From the NCBI GenBank assembly GCA_937925595.1, contig CALALQ010000314.1, positions 1 to 6,245 of the forward strand: a stretch of 6,245 bases of DNA, written 5' to 3'. How positions within the stretch are numbered: position 1 is the stretch's first letter; each line of letters opens with the position of its first letter. The DNA comes from an uncultured Demequina sp. (GTDB taxonomy: Bacteria; Actinomycetota; Actinomycetes; Actinomycetales; Demequinaceae). Below, piece by piece: positions 1 to 6,160 of this stretch. The translations under genes and the position numbers were made by a program. The notes under the pieces are model-generated. The model had not been told where the DNA came from. It saw only the letters and a list, made by a program, of their open reading frames with translations, and did not search any database.

Positions 1-677
1 TCGCCGAACGATTCGCAGTGAAGTGCTACGACCTCTACGGTTCCACCGAGGTCGGCTTCCCGCTGGTCCTGAGCAACCCACCCGACCTCGAACGCGCATG
101 GTGCGGACGCGTCCGCGACGGCTATCGCGCACAGGTGGTGGACGAGCACGGACAACCAGCCGCCGATGGCGTACCGGGAGAACTCTGGATCCGGCCCGAC
201 GACCGCCTCATGATCATGGTCGGTTACCTCAACCAACCGGAGGCGACCGCACGCGCTCTGAACGGCGGCTGGTATCACACGGGCGATATCGTCATTCGCC
301 ATCCTGACGGCAACTTCGAGTTTCTCCATCGAGCCGGGGACACGATTCGACGGATGGGCGAGAACATTTCGACCACCGCCGTCGAGGCAGTGATCGACGA
401 GCACCCGCAGCTTTCCGGTTGCGCGGTGCTAGGCGTTCCCGATCCCATTGCAGGACACGAGGTTCTGATTGCAGCGGAGGTCGTCGAGAATTCCCCACTG
501 GACGAGCCCACTCTCTACGAGTGGCTGACGAGTCGCCTCCCCAAGCACACGCTCCCGAAGTATCTCACCTTGACCGACGCGTTGCCTCGCACTCCGACAA
601 ACAAGGTTCTCAAGACTGGGCTGCTCGACACCATCGAGCTGACCGGCGTGTGGAGCCCTCCGACCCGGCGACGCTGA
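1..677 (+). CDS. AMP-forming acyl-CoA ligase (ANL superfamily), C-terminal part, 5' end outside window
   Basis: This enzyme would activate a carboxylic acid to its acyl-CoA through an acyl-AMP intermediate, in the cytoplasm. The reading frame is open from base 3, giving 224 visible codons, so the gene starts upstream of the window; the GTG at 18 lies inside the domain and is not the start. Visible ANL motifs in order are YGSTE (fragment residues 12-16), GWYHTGD (89-95), the hinge/A8 region HRAGDTIRRMGENIS (about 109-123) and the A10 region PRTPTNKVLK, whose catalytic lysine is fragment residue 201 (bases 603-605). The GENIS stretch recalls CaiC-like carnitine/crotonobetaine-CoA ligases more than long-chain fatty acid ligases, but the substrate is not readable. 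Two oddities: the usual Gly before the catalytic Lys is Asn, and the usual Asp of the DR pair is His. It converges on the SDR gene. Confidence 0.9.
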   Translation, partial: AERFAVKCYDLYGSTEVGFPLVLSNPPDLERAWCGRVRDGYRAQVVDEHGQPAADGVPGELWIRPDDRLMIMVGYLNQPEATARALNGGWYHTGDIVIRHPDGNFEFLHRAGDTIRRMGENISTTAVEAVIDEHPQLSGCAVLGVPDPIAGHEVLIAAEVVENSPLDEPTLYEWLTSRLPKHTLPKYLTLTDALPRTPTNKVLKTGLLDTIELTGVWSPPTRRR

Positions 678-689
678 CTCGGAGGGCTC
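653..689. terminator. 11-bp perfect inverted repeat over the ligase stop codon
   Basis: Bases 653-663 (GAGCCCTCCGA) and 679-689 (TCGGAGGGCTC) are exact reverse complements, separated by a 15-base loop that contains most of the last ligase codons and the TGA at 675-677. The stem is GC-rich and sits where two genes converge, so it could end or protect transcripts from either side. No T-run follows on either strand, so it is not a classical intrinsic terminator; GC hairpins without a U-tract are common in actinobacteria. Confidence 0.55.
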
Positions 690-700
690 TCGACTGCCTG

Positions 701-715
701 CGGTCCCGGGGACCG
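701..715. repeat. Short palindrome in the convergent gap
   Basis: CGGTCCC (701-707) and GGGACCG (709-715) are reverse complements around one central G. As RNA it can form about 5-6 bp with a 3-5 base loop. It lies within the 40-base gap between the ligase stop and the SDR stop, next to the 653-689 hairpin, and may contribute to bidirectional termination. The function is inferred from position only. Confidence 0.4.
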
Positions 716-717
716 AC

Positions 718-1575
718 TCAGCCGATGGGAAAGTCTCCCAGGTTCCACGTGCCCTCGGTCCCCCGCGACCAGCCCGACGCAGCCCACGTACCACCGTCCA
801 CGGGAAGGGTCGCGCCCGAGATGTACGACGCGAGGGGCGAGCACAGGAAGGCGACGGCCGTACCGCATTCGGAGATGCGACCCTCACGCCCGAGGGGAAT
901 GTAGCGGTCCATTGCGTCCTGGAGTGCCGGCTCGCGGACGAGGAAGGCTGATTCGTCGATCGGTCCGGTACGCTGCCCGTGGTTCCCGGGCGTCACGGTC
1001 TGGTCGGGCGTGATCGCATTGACGCGGATGCCGTCCGCGGCGAGTTCGAGTGCCATCGTGCGTGTGAAGCTGAGCATGCCCGCTTTGCACGCCGCGTACA
1101 CCGCGAAGTTCGGTGCAGCGCGGGTTCCCTCGATGCTGCTGACGTTGACGATCGAACCGCCCTGGGCGCCGCGCCGCATGAGGGGGACAGCGGCCGAGGT
1201 CGCGGCGAGCATACTGACGAGATTGATGTCGATGTGCCGCCGCCAACTACGCTCGCTCTGGTCGACGAACGCGCCGCCGCGAACACCGCCGGCATTGTTG
1301 ACCAGGATGTCGAGGCGACCGAATTCACTGTCGGCACGCTCGACGGCGTTTCGCACCTGGCCGGTGTCCATGACATCGGTCTGCACCGCCAGGACCTTGC
1401 GGTCGCACGCGCGAATGAGCTCGGCGGTCTGTTCGGCGCGCTGCGGATCGATTTCGGCGAGGACGATGTCCGCGCCGGCCTCGGCGAGCGACAGCGCAAT
1501 CCCCCGCCCGATCCCACCGCCGCCGCCCGTCACCAGCGCGACCTGGCCTGTCAGATCGACCGTCATACCAACCAT
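718..1575 (-). CDS. Short-chain dehydrogenase/reductase (classical SDR), 285 aa
   Basis: A classical SDR that would interconvert a hydroxyl and a ketone using a nicotinamide cofactor in the cytoplasm; in this context oxidation of a 3-hydroxyacyl-CoA is plausible but unproven. Visible are the cofactor loop TGGGGGIG (residues 16-23), NNAG (93-96), and the catalytic tetrad N118, S147, Y160 and K164 (YAACK). Glu41 after the second strand (LAEID) suggests NAD(H) rather than NADP(H). The usual NxIxPG motif reads NAITPD. The C-terminus runs about 20 residues past the normal PVDGG end with a Trp/Gly-rich tail. ATG at 1575 is chosen because an AGGAAAG box lies 8 bases upstream; a GTG at 1584 would abut that box, and another ATG is at 1566. 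It is 73 bases downstream of the binding-protein gene with no clear promoter between, so it is probably co-transcribed. Confidence 0.93.
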   Translation of the reverse strand: MVGMTVDLTGQVALVTGGGGGIGRGIALSLAEAGADIVLAEIDPQRAEQTAELIRACDRKVLAVQTDVMDTGQVRNAVERADSEFGRLDILVNNAGGVRGGAFVDQSERSWRRHIDINLVSMLAATSAAVPLMRRGAQGGSIVNVSSIEGTRAAPNFAVYAACKAGMLSFTRTMALELAADGIRVNAITPDQTVTPGNHGQRTGPIDESAFLVREPALQDAMDRYIPLGREGRISECGTAVAFLCSPLASYISGATLPVDGGTWAASGWSRGTEGTWNLGDFPIG

Positions 1576-1583
1576 GTGCACCA

Positions 1584-1590
1584 CTTTCCT
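1584..1590 (-). promoter_or_regulatory. Ribosome binding site deciding the SDR start
   Basis: On the minus strand this reads AGGAAAG, within GAAGGAAAG, ending 8 bases before the ATG at 1575. The spacing supports that ATG over the GTG at 1584, which overlaps the box, and over the ATG at 1566, which would be too far away. Confidence 0.55.
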
Positions 1591-1599
1591 TCAACGGGG

Positions 1600-1632
1600 A
1601 CGCGCCGCCCGCCGGGTCGGCAGGCGGCGCGT
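1600..1632 (-). terminator. Strong GC hairpin between binding-protein and SDR genes
   Basis: ACGCGCCGCC (1600-1609) and GGCGGCGCGT (1623-1632) pair perfectly over 10 bp. After one C/A mismatch, GCC (1611-1613) and GGC (1619-1621) extend the stem, leaving a 5-base GGGTC loop. The hairpin starts 17 bases after the binding-protein stop codon on the minus strand. No U-tract follows. It could be a partial terminator or a 3' stabilising stem that keeps the binding-protein message more abundant than the SDR message, as is known for binding-protein genes in other ABC operons. That role is inference; the hairpin itself is seen directly. Confidence 0.65.
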
Positions 1633-1648
1633 GCTCCGTGCTTCACTG

Positions 1649-3205
1649 TCATTCGGTGACCGTGAGGTACCTCAAGTCGTAGGGACCCCATGTGGTCGCG
1701 TAGTCCATCTCGGTACTGAAGTTGCCGACCTTGTCGCTCATCACCCACGGGTAGGTAACCCAGACGACCGGAACTCCCCACGCTTCCTCGGTGAGATACT
1801 TGTTGAGCTCGACCTTGCTTGCCGTGCGCTCGTCCTCGGTGCGCCGAGAATCTGTCACCTCAGCGATCAACGTGTCATATTCGGGGGTCGTGCCCGCAGG
1901 GTTCTGGGTCGGCCCGATGCGCGTGTTGAGTCCGGCCGCGAAACTGATACCGGCAGAGGAGAACCCGATCAGCAGCGGATAACGACCGGACGCAAATTGG
2001 GTGTACACCTCGACGCCGTCGAGCACACGGGGCTCGAACCGGATACCCGCGGCTGCAAACTGCTCCTGCACGACATCGACCATGCCGGGTGTCGTCGCCG
2101 ACGACACTGCGATTTCACCGAGATCGATTCCGTTCGGATAACCCGCCTCTGCGAGGAGCGCCTTGGCCTTTTCCGGATCGTACGGGTAGATGTCCTCGAG
2201 ACTCTCGTCGAACCCGGCGAGCCCCTCGGGGACGAACTGCCACCGCACGCGGGAACCCGGGTACAGGGCCTCCGTGATCGTCTCCCGGTCGAGAGCGTGG
2301 TTGAGCGCCTGGCGCACCCGCAAATCCTCCAGTGGCTTCGCATTGCGGTTGATCGCGATCTCCATACCGACACCGTGCTCGACGGGAACGGTGACGAGGC
2401 CGTCACGACCCTCGACTGCTGCGACGTTGCCGGGCTGGAACTGGCCGATGTCGATCTGACCGCCGGCGACGGCGTTGGTGAACGCCTGAAAATCTGGGAT
2501 ACCCGTGTGTTCGATGCGGGCGGGCTTGGCGGCGTCGGCATCCCAGTAGTCGTCCCGGTCGCGCACCAGCACAAGTTTCTCGCCGGGGGCCCACGACTCG
2601 ATGCTGTACGCACCGGATCCGTCGGCTGTCGTGCTGGGATCACCGCTCTCGAACAACGGCGGATTCATGATGAGACCGGCCACTCCGGCAAGCAGGTACG
2701 GCAACTGATCGGTGGGCTTACCCAACGCGATGGTGACCTCGTACGGCCCCGTCGCACTCACCTCGGAGATCGCCGACAACGAGCGCTTGACCACCGGCGA
2801 CTCGAGGGTGCGCGCACGATCGAGATTTGCCTTCACCACCGCTGCATCGAGCGGCGTGCCGTCCCGGAAGGATGCATCCTCGCGGAGCGTCAGTACGAGC
2901 CGACTGCCGTCATCGTTGTAGGTCCAGTCGGTGACCAGCATGCCGTCGGGCTTGCCCTCATAGTCCACCGTGAACAACCGGTCGTAGATATTGTTGAGCC
3001 CGAAACGGAACGACGCGAGGTCGGAGGTCGCCATATGGGGGTCGAGCGTGGTCACCGCCTGGGTCCACCCCACCGACAGGGTCGCATTGGTGTCCACTGC
3101 ACCCTGTCCCGCAGCGGCGGAGGATTCGGAACTGCCGCATGAGGAAACCAACGCGGCCACAGCCACACACGCAACCGTGGTGACTGCCCAACGACTTCGG
3201 AACAT
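1649..3205 (-). CDS. ABC importer substrate-binding lipoprotein, SBP_bac_5 (DppA/OppA-like), 518 aa
   Basis: The extracytoplasmic receptor of a dipeptide/oligopeptide/nickel-type importer, which would be anchored to the outer face of the membrane and deliver ligand to the permeases. A type II signal peptide is visible: MFRSR, a hydrophobic stretch from about residue 7 to 20, then the lipobox VSSC with lipidated Cys23 and a Ser/Gly/Ala linker to about residue 36. Family hallmarks include TLDPHMATSD (about 53-62), the LREDASFRDGTPLDAA stretch (about 107-122), and a later DLRVRQALNHALDRETI segment. Length is normal for the family. The ATG at 3205 gives a proper signal peptide; the TTG at 3268 would add 21 charged residues before it. 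A weak AAAGAA box lies about 6 bases upstream. The ligand is not predictable: this family also binds nickel complexes, opines, sugars and other small molecules. It is separated from the ATPase operon by a 157-base control region. Confidence 0.93.
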   Translation of the reverse strand: MFRSRWAVTTVACVAVAALVSSCGSSESSAAAGQGAVDTNATLSVGWTQAVTTLDPHMATSDLASFRFGLNNIYDRLFTVDYEGKPDGMLVTDWTYNDDGSRLVLTLREDASFRDGTPLDAAVVKANLDRARTLESPVVKRSLSAISEVSATGPYEVTIALGKPTDQLPYLLAGVAGLIMNPPLFESGDPSTTADGSGAYSIESWAPGEKLVLVRDRDDYWDADAAKPARIEHTGIPDFQAFTNAVAGGQIDIGQFQPGNVAAVEGRDGLVTVPVEHGVGMEIAINRNAKPLEDLRVRQALNHALDRETITEALYPGSRVRWQFVPEGLAGFDESLEDIYPYDPEKAKALLAEAGYPNGIDLGEIAVSSATTPGMVDVVQEQFAAAGIRFEPRVLDGVEVYTQFASGRYPLLIGFSSAGISFAAGLNTRIGPTQNPAGTTPEYDTLIAEVTDSRRTEDERTASKVELNKYLTEEAWGVPVVWVTYPWVMSDKVGNFSTEMDYATTWGPYDLRYLTVTE

Positions 3206-3291
3206 GAAAAGTTCTTTCGCGGATCGGGTTCGAATGCGAGCACGGAGTGCGATCGTGCAGTCGTGCAATGGAATGCAGGCCTCGAAATTTC

Positions 3292-3310
3292 CGAAAGATT
3301 GTGATCTTCG
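3292..3310 (-). repeat. Small stem-loop at the predicted 5' end of the binding-protein mRNA
   Basis: CGAA (3292-3295) pairs with TTCG (3307-3310), and GAT (3297-3299) with ATC (3304-3306), leaving A3296 bulged and a TGTG loop on the plus strand (CACA on the transcript strand). It lies at the predicted transcript start and shares bases with the 3298-3305 operator arm, so it may only be a by-product of that arm. The effect is unknown. Confidence 0.3.
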
Positions 3311-3346
3311 CTGGAAACACTAACCCGCAGTGTCACACATCACAAT
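3298..3346. promoter_or_regulatory. Perfect 8-bp inverted repeat flanking the candidate promoter (possible operator)
   Basis: ATTGTGAT (3298-3305) and ATCACAAT (3339-3346) are exact reverse complements, with centres 41 bases apart, close to four helical turns. One arm overlaps the candidate -35 box and the other lies just after the predicted transcription start. Within it, ACACT (3317-3321) and AGTGT (3329-3333) form a second repeat over the -10, and GTGTCACAC (3330-3338) is an odd palindrome. This would suit a regulator binding two sites on one DNA face. Which regulator cannot be told; none is encoded in the window. Confidence 0.45.
3317..3345 (-). promoter_or_regulatory. Candidate SigA-type promoter for the binding-protein gene
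   Basis: On the minus strand a TTGTGA box (bases 3340-3345) is followed after 17 bases by TAGTGT (3317-3322). These match the -35 and -10 consensus at 4 of 6 and 3 of 6 positions, including the most important TA...T of the -10. The 17-base spacing is ideal. Matches of this quality occur by chance, so this rests on location and spacing as much as on the boxes. Confidence 0.35.
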
Positions 3347-3362
3347 ACCCGGCGCGTCCGTC

Positions 3363-3815
3363 TTATTCGGAAACTTCTTCGCTACCAATGCTCTTCATCG
3401 AGTCAAGAAGAAACTCGGCAGATCCGTCGACGACCACAGCCCCCGAGGAATCGAGCAGTTCGAGGCCGAGTTCGACACGTGCGTCGTCCCCACTACCCCG
3501 AATTTCGCGCACCACCGCATGCGCAGTTAGCACTTCTCCGCGGTACACGACCTTGCGGAATCGGGTCCGGAATCGTCTCACCGACCGGGTGCCGAAGAGG
3601 TCGGTGCAATACGCGGCCAGATACCCCGCGCCGAGCATGCCGACGCTGAACGACGCGGGATACCCTGCTGCTCGTGCCATTTCGTCGTCATGGTGCATCG
3701 GGTTCAGGTCACCACTCGCGCCCTGATATCGCACGATGTCGGTCATCGTGAGGGGCCCGAACTCGCGGGGCGCAAACGCTTGTCCCATTTCGATGTCAAC
3801 GTCCGAAGTGGTCAT
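3363..3815 (-). CDS. MaoC-like (R)-specific enoyl-CoA hydratase, catalytic subunit, 150 aa
   Basis: A single hot-dog MaoC protein that would hydrate a trans-2-enoyl-CoA (or dehydrate the 3-hydroxyacyl form) in the cytoplasm. The hydratase-2 motif is intact in the YQGASGDLNPMHHDD stretch (about residues 30-44), with catalytic Asp36 and His41 in the D-x4-H arrangement and Asn38-Pro39 beside them. Downstream, the usual HGML of the family reads VGML (SVGMLGAGYLA), so one conserved His is Val. The ATG at 3815 is chosen because it overlaps the stop of the preceding gene in an ATGA and the MaoC fold begins right after it; a longer frame to 4073 has no domain-like sequence. It probably forms a heteromer with its upstream neighbour, as split MaoC pairs do in mycobacteria (HadA/HadB, ChsH1/ChsH2). 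The Shine-Dalgarno is weak (GGTGGG, 9 bases away), consistent with translational coupling. Confidence 0.88.
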   Translation of the reverse strand: MTTSDVDIEMGQAFAPREFGPLTMTDIVRYQGASGDLNPMHHDDEMARAAGYPASFSVGMLGAGYLAAYCTDLFGTRSVRRFRTRFRKVVYRGEVLTAHAVVREIRGSGDDARVELGLELLDSSGAVVVDGSAEFLLDSMKSIGSEEVSE

Positions 3816-4249
3816 GCCGAACCGCCCACCGAAGTGAGAAAGGCGGAGGTGTAATGACATTCCGCCCTGAGTTCTCCGGCCGAATCCGTGAAGGTCACGG
3901 TGAAGCGCACCAGCGCCATCGATCCCGACCGCCTTTCCTTGAGATCGACCGAATCCAGCCGCAATCCGGTGTCCACCGTCTCGCCGGCGTGCAGTATCTC
4001 GCCGTGGAATACATATTCCTGCTCGAGTGACAGGAGTCGGCGAACATCGGGAACCACGCCGATCGCCGCACATCCGGCGCGGGTTTCGGGGAGGTCGAAG
4101 ACGCGTGGAAGGTCGTCCCAGAAAACTACGGTGGCAAGGAAGGTCGGCGGTATCGGAGCGAACGGGTCGTCCAGGTATTCCGCTCGGGAGGCACCCGTCG
4201 CTGCGGCGTACTCGCGGATCTTGCCGCGCTCGATCGGCATCACGGCCAT
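3812..4249 (-). CDS. MaoC-like dehydratase partner subunit (MaoC_dehydrat_N type), 145 aa
   Basis: This resembles the N-terminal hot-dog half of two-domain MaoC/FAS1-type dehydratases, the non-catalytic subunit in split heterodimers. Visible landmarks are IREYAAATG (11-19), YLDDPFAPIPPTFLAT (25-40), and the LSLEQEYVFHGEILHAGET segment (about 73-91), which matches the conserved EQ...H...AGD element of this half. The D-x4-H catalytic motif is absent, as expected. It likely shapes the acyl-CoA binding pocket together with the next protein. ATG at 4249 is preceded by AGGGG at 5 bases, which overlaps the stop codon of the ATPase gene; a second ATG lies at 4240. The 8-base gap upstream and 4-base overlap downstream place it in one operon with the transporter. 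The exact substrate is not inferable. Confidence 0.85.
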   Translation of the reverse strand: MAVMPIERGKIREYAAATGASRAEYLDDPFAPIPPTFLATVVFWDDLPRVFDLPETRAGCAAIGVVPDVRRLLSLEQEYVFHGEILHAGETVDTGLRLDSVDLKERRSGSMALVRFTVTFTDSAGELRAECHYTSAFLTSVGGSA

Positions 4250-4254
4250 GAGTA

Positions 4255-4259
4255 CCCCT
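4255..4259 (-). promoter_or_regulatory. Ribosome binding site of the first MaoC gene, overlapping the ATPase stop
   Basis: Minus-strand AGGGG, 5 bases before the ATG at 4249, shares its first two bases with the TAG stop codon (4258-4260) of the upstream ATPase. Ribosomes ending on the ATPase are thus delivered directly to the MaoC start, which ties enzyme output to transporter output. Confidence 0.5.
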
Positions 4260-5145
4260 ATCCCGCGACCCGGGCGGCCGGAGCCGGGCGGAAGGTCCGC
4301 ATGCTCGGATGCGCGGCCGGTATGGCCGAGAGCAGCGTCCGGCTGTATTCGTGTGTGGGATCGGCGAACAGCGTGGCTGCGTCGTTGCACTCGATGATCT
4401 CGCCGCGCTTCATCACCGCAATGCGATCGGCAATGACTCGTACGAGCGACATGTCGTGCGAAATGAACAGGTACGCGAGATTGCGTTCGGACTGCAGTTC
4501 ACGCAGGAGGTTGATGACGTGCGACCGGATGGACATGTCGAGTGCCGCCACCGGTTCGTCGCACACGACGATCTCCGGATCGGTCACCAGCGCCCGGGCG
4601 ATGGCGACGCGCTGGAGCTGACCGCCCGACATCTCGTACGGGTAGCGCTCGAGGTGGTGCGCCGCGAGACCGACACGATCAAGCAGCGCGGCGACCCGCT
4701 TGTCGCGATCGGATGCGCTGTAGCCACCCTGCGACAGCATCGGCTCGGCGATCGAATACTTGATCTGGGCACGGGGATTGAGCGACTTGAACGGATCCTG
4801 GAAGATCATCGTCGCCCGGCCCCGAACCTTGCGCAGCTCGGACCGTCCCATTGCGGTGATATCGTCCCCGAGCACCCTGATCGACCCCGAGTTCGGCTCG
4901 ATCAACCGCAGCGCCAGCCGCCCCACGGTCGATTTGCCGGCACCGGACTCGCCGACGAGCGCGAGCGTCTCGCCGCGTCGTACCTCGAGGCTCACTCCAC
5001 GCACCGCATCGACGGTCTCGGTCACGCGGCCGAGCAGATTGCGTTTGGCTGGATACGATTTCGTCAGTCCCTCGATGACCAGGGCTGCAGTACCGGTGGA
5101 CGTCGGATCGTTGCTCCGTGCGCCGGTCATGGTCGTTTCACTCAT
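4258..5145 (-). CDS. Dipeptide/oligopeptide-type ABC transporter ATPase, DppF/OppF-like, 295 aa
   Basis: The second nucleotide-binding subunit of the importer, hydrolysing ATP at the inner face of the membrane as a heterodimer with the adjacent ATPase. Motifs in order: Walker A GESGAGKST (65-73), Q-loop Gln116 in FQDPFKSLNP, signature MSGGQ (172-176), Walker B IVVCDEP (192-198) with catalytic Glu197, D-loop ALD (201-203) and H-loop His230. The FQDPFKSLNP and HEYSRTLLSAIP segments are typical of the OppF branch. The protein stops about 19 residues after LLSAIP, so the C-terminal cysteine domain present in many family members is missing; the usual length is about 320 or more. ATG at 5145 has GGAGGA 8 bases upstream and gives an 8-base overlap (ATGAGTGA) with the preceding gene; a start at 5325 would lie deep inside that gene. 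The first 20 residues are a Thr/Ser-rich non-conserved leader. Confidence 0.93.
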   Translation of the reverse strand: MSETTMTGARSNDPTSTGTAALVIEGLTKSYPAKRNLLGRVTETVDAVRGVSLEVRRGETLALVGESGAGKSTVGRLALRLIEPNSGSIRVLGDDITAMGRSELRKVRGRATMIFQDPFKSLNPRAQIKYSIAEPMLSQGGYSASDRDKRVAALLDRVGLAAHHLERYPYEMSGGQLQRVAIARALVTDPEIVVCDEPVAALDMSIRSHVINLLRELQSERNLAYLFISHDMSLVRVIADRIAVMKRGEIIECNDAATLFADPTHEYSRTLLSAIPAAHPSMRTFRPAPAARVAG

Positions 5146-6160
5146 AGAACGCGTCCTCCAGCGAAATCTCGTCGGTGCGGACGCAGCGCACGAGATGGTC
5201 GGTACCGATGGTCGACAACGGGATGTAGTCCGTCGTGCACTCCGCGCGGGCATATGGGCACCGGGGTGCGAAGCGGCACGACTCGACGAACTCGTGCGGC
5301 GGTGGCACACGGCCGGGGATGACACCCATCTTCTCGGCGTGCCTGACCGGATCGGGCATCGCGTGCAGCAGGCCCGCGGTGTAGGGGTGGCGCGGGTTGT
5401 CGAACAGTTCGAGGATCGGTGCGTCTTCGACGATCCGCCCCGCGTACATCACCGCGGCCCGGTCGCACACCTCCGCGACAACACTGAGATCGTGGGTGAT
5501 GAGCAGGACGCCGAGCCCGAGCTCTAGCTGCAGTTCGTGGATCAGGCCGAGCACCTGCCGCTGCACCGTCACGTCGAGAGCGGTGGTGGGCTCGTCGGCG
5601 ATGAGCACATCCGGATCGCACGACAGCGCCATCGCGAGCATGACGCGCTGGCACATGCCACCGCTGAACTCGTGTGGGTAGGCGTGTGCGCGCTTCGCCG
5701 GCTCGGGGATGCCGACCCGGTCGAACAATTCGACTGCGCGGGCCCACGCGTCCTTACGCGAGCACTTGCGGTGCCGGCGGACCGCCTCGGCGACCTGGTC
5801 ACCCACGGTGAAGGCCGGGTTGAGGCTGCGTCGCGGTTCCTGGAAGATCATCGCGACCTCGGCGCCGCGAACCCCGTCGAGTTGCTTCTCCGACAAGCTG
5901 TTCAGGTCCCGGTCGTTGACGACAACCGAACCGGAAACCCGGGCATTTCGGGCCAGCAGGTGCATGATCGCAAGCGAGGTGACCGTCTTGCCCGAACCTG
6001 ATTCGCCTACCAATCCTACTGTTTCGCCCTTGCGGACGCTGAACGCGACGTTGTCGATGATGCGCGTCCACCCGTGATCAGGGGTCTTGAAGTCGACGCA
6101 CAGATCGTCGACCTTCAGAACGGTGTCCTGTTCGAGTGCCTTCTCGGTGGTGATGGTCAT
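5138..6160 (-). CDS. Dipeptide/oligopeptide-type ABC transporter ATPase, DppD/OppD-like, 340 aa
   Basis: The first nucleotide-binding subunit of the importer, partner of the next ATPase. Motifs in order: Walker A GESGSGKT (52-59), Q-loop Gln107 in FQEPRRSLNP, signature FSGGM (165-169), Walker B VLIADEP (185-191) with Glu190, D-loop ALD (194-196), H-loop His223. The C-terminal oligopeptide-transporter domain is complete: HPYTAGLLHAMP (258-269), IPGRVPPP (281-288), and cysteines C295, C301, C308 and C326, the spacing reported to bind a [4Fe-4S] cluster in structures of related Dpp/Opp transporters. The signature reads SGGM, common in the D branch, rather than SGGQ. ATG at 6160 has GGGAG 6 bases upstream and a 4-base overlap with the permease stop. 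Length is normal. Confidence 0.94.
   Translation of the reverse strand: MTITTEKALEQDTVLKVDDLCVDFKTPDHGWTRIIDNVAFSVRKGETVGLVGESGSGKTVTSLAIMHLLARNARVSGSVVVNDRDLNSLSEKQLDGVRGAEVAMIFQEPRRSLNPAFTVGDQVAEAVRRHRKCSRKDAWARAVELFDRVGIPEPAKRAHAYPHEFSGGMCQRVMLAMALSCDPDVLIADEPTTALDVTVQRQVLGLIHELQLELGLGVLLITHDLSVVAEVCDRAAVMYAGRIVEDAPILELFDNPRHPYTAGLLHAMPDPVRHAEKMGVIPGRVPPPHEFVESCRFAPRCPYARAECTTDYIPLSTIGTDHLVRCVRTDEISLEDAFYE
5154..5159 (-). promoter_or_regulatory. Ribosome binding site deciding the DppF-like start
   Basis: Minus-strand GGAGGA, 8 bases before the ATG at 5145 and inside the 3' end of the upstream ATPase gene. It is a near-perfect Shine-Dalgarno and settles the start at 5145 rather than further upstream. 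Confidence 0.65.

Larger units (their letters stand above)
3206..3362 (-). promoter_or_regulatory. 157-base control region / 5' leader of the binding-protein gene
   Basis: No gene is visible here. It separates the MaoC operon stop from the binding-protein start and is less GC-rich than the coding DNA. It holds a candidate promoter (3317-3345), a long-spaced inverted repeat (3298-3346), smaller inverted repeats, and a repeated TCGTGCA at 3253-3259 and 3261-3267. No clear intrinsic terminator for the upstream operon is seen, so read-through is possible. From the candidate transcription start near 3310, the leader would be about 105 bases. Confidence 0.5.

Noticed and set aside
1663..1674. 12-bp perfect palindrome TGAGGTACCTCA near the receptor stop
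   Set aside because: It lies inside coding sequence for LRYL, has no loop, and such a palindrome can arise by chance; no regulatory context supports it.
1010..3142. 710-codon open frame on the plus strand opposite the SDR and binding-protein genes
   Set aside because: It is antisense to two genes with clear family motifs, shows no domain-like sequence, is Arg/Ser/Pro-rich, and such shadow frames are common in high-GC DNA.
3205..3268. Extended start of the binding protein at a TTG (3268)
   Set aside because: It would place 21 mostly charged residues ahead of a well-formed lipoprotein signal peptide that begins with the ATG at 3205.
3330..3346. CRP/GlxR-type site (TGTGA-N6-TCACA) upstream of the binding protein
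   Set aside because: Only one TCACA half-site is present; the base pattern at the required 6-base spacing is AGTGT, not TGTGA.
3347..3362. Intrinsic terminator after the second MaoC gene
   Set aside because: Only 3-bp pairings (CGG/CCG) are found and no T-run follows, so no terminator can be supported.
4309..5322. 337-codon plus-strand open frame across the DppF-like gene
   Set aside because: It is antisense to an ATPase with every expected motif and has no recognisable protein features.
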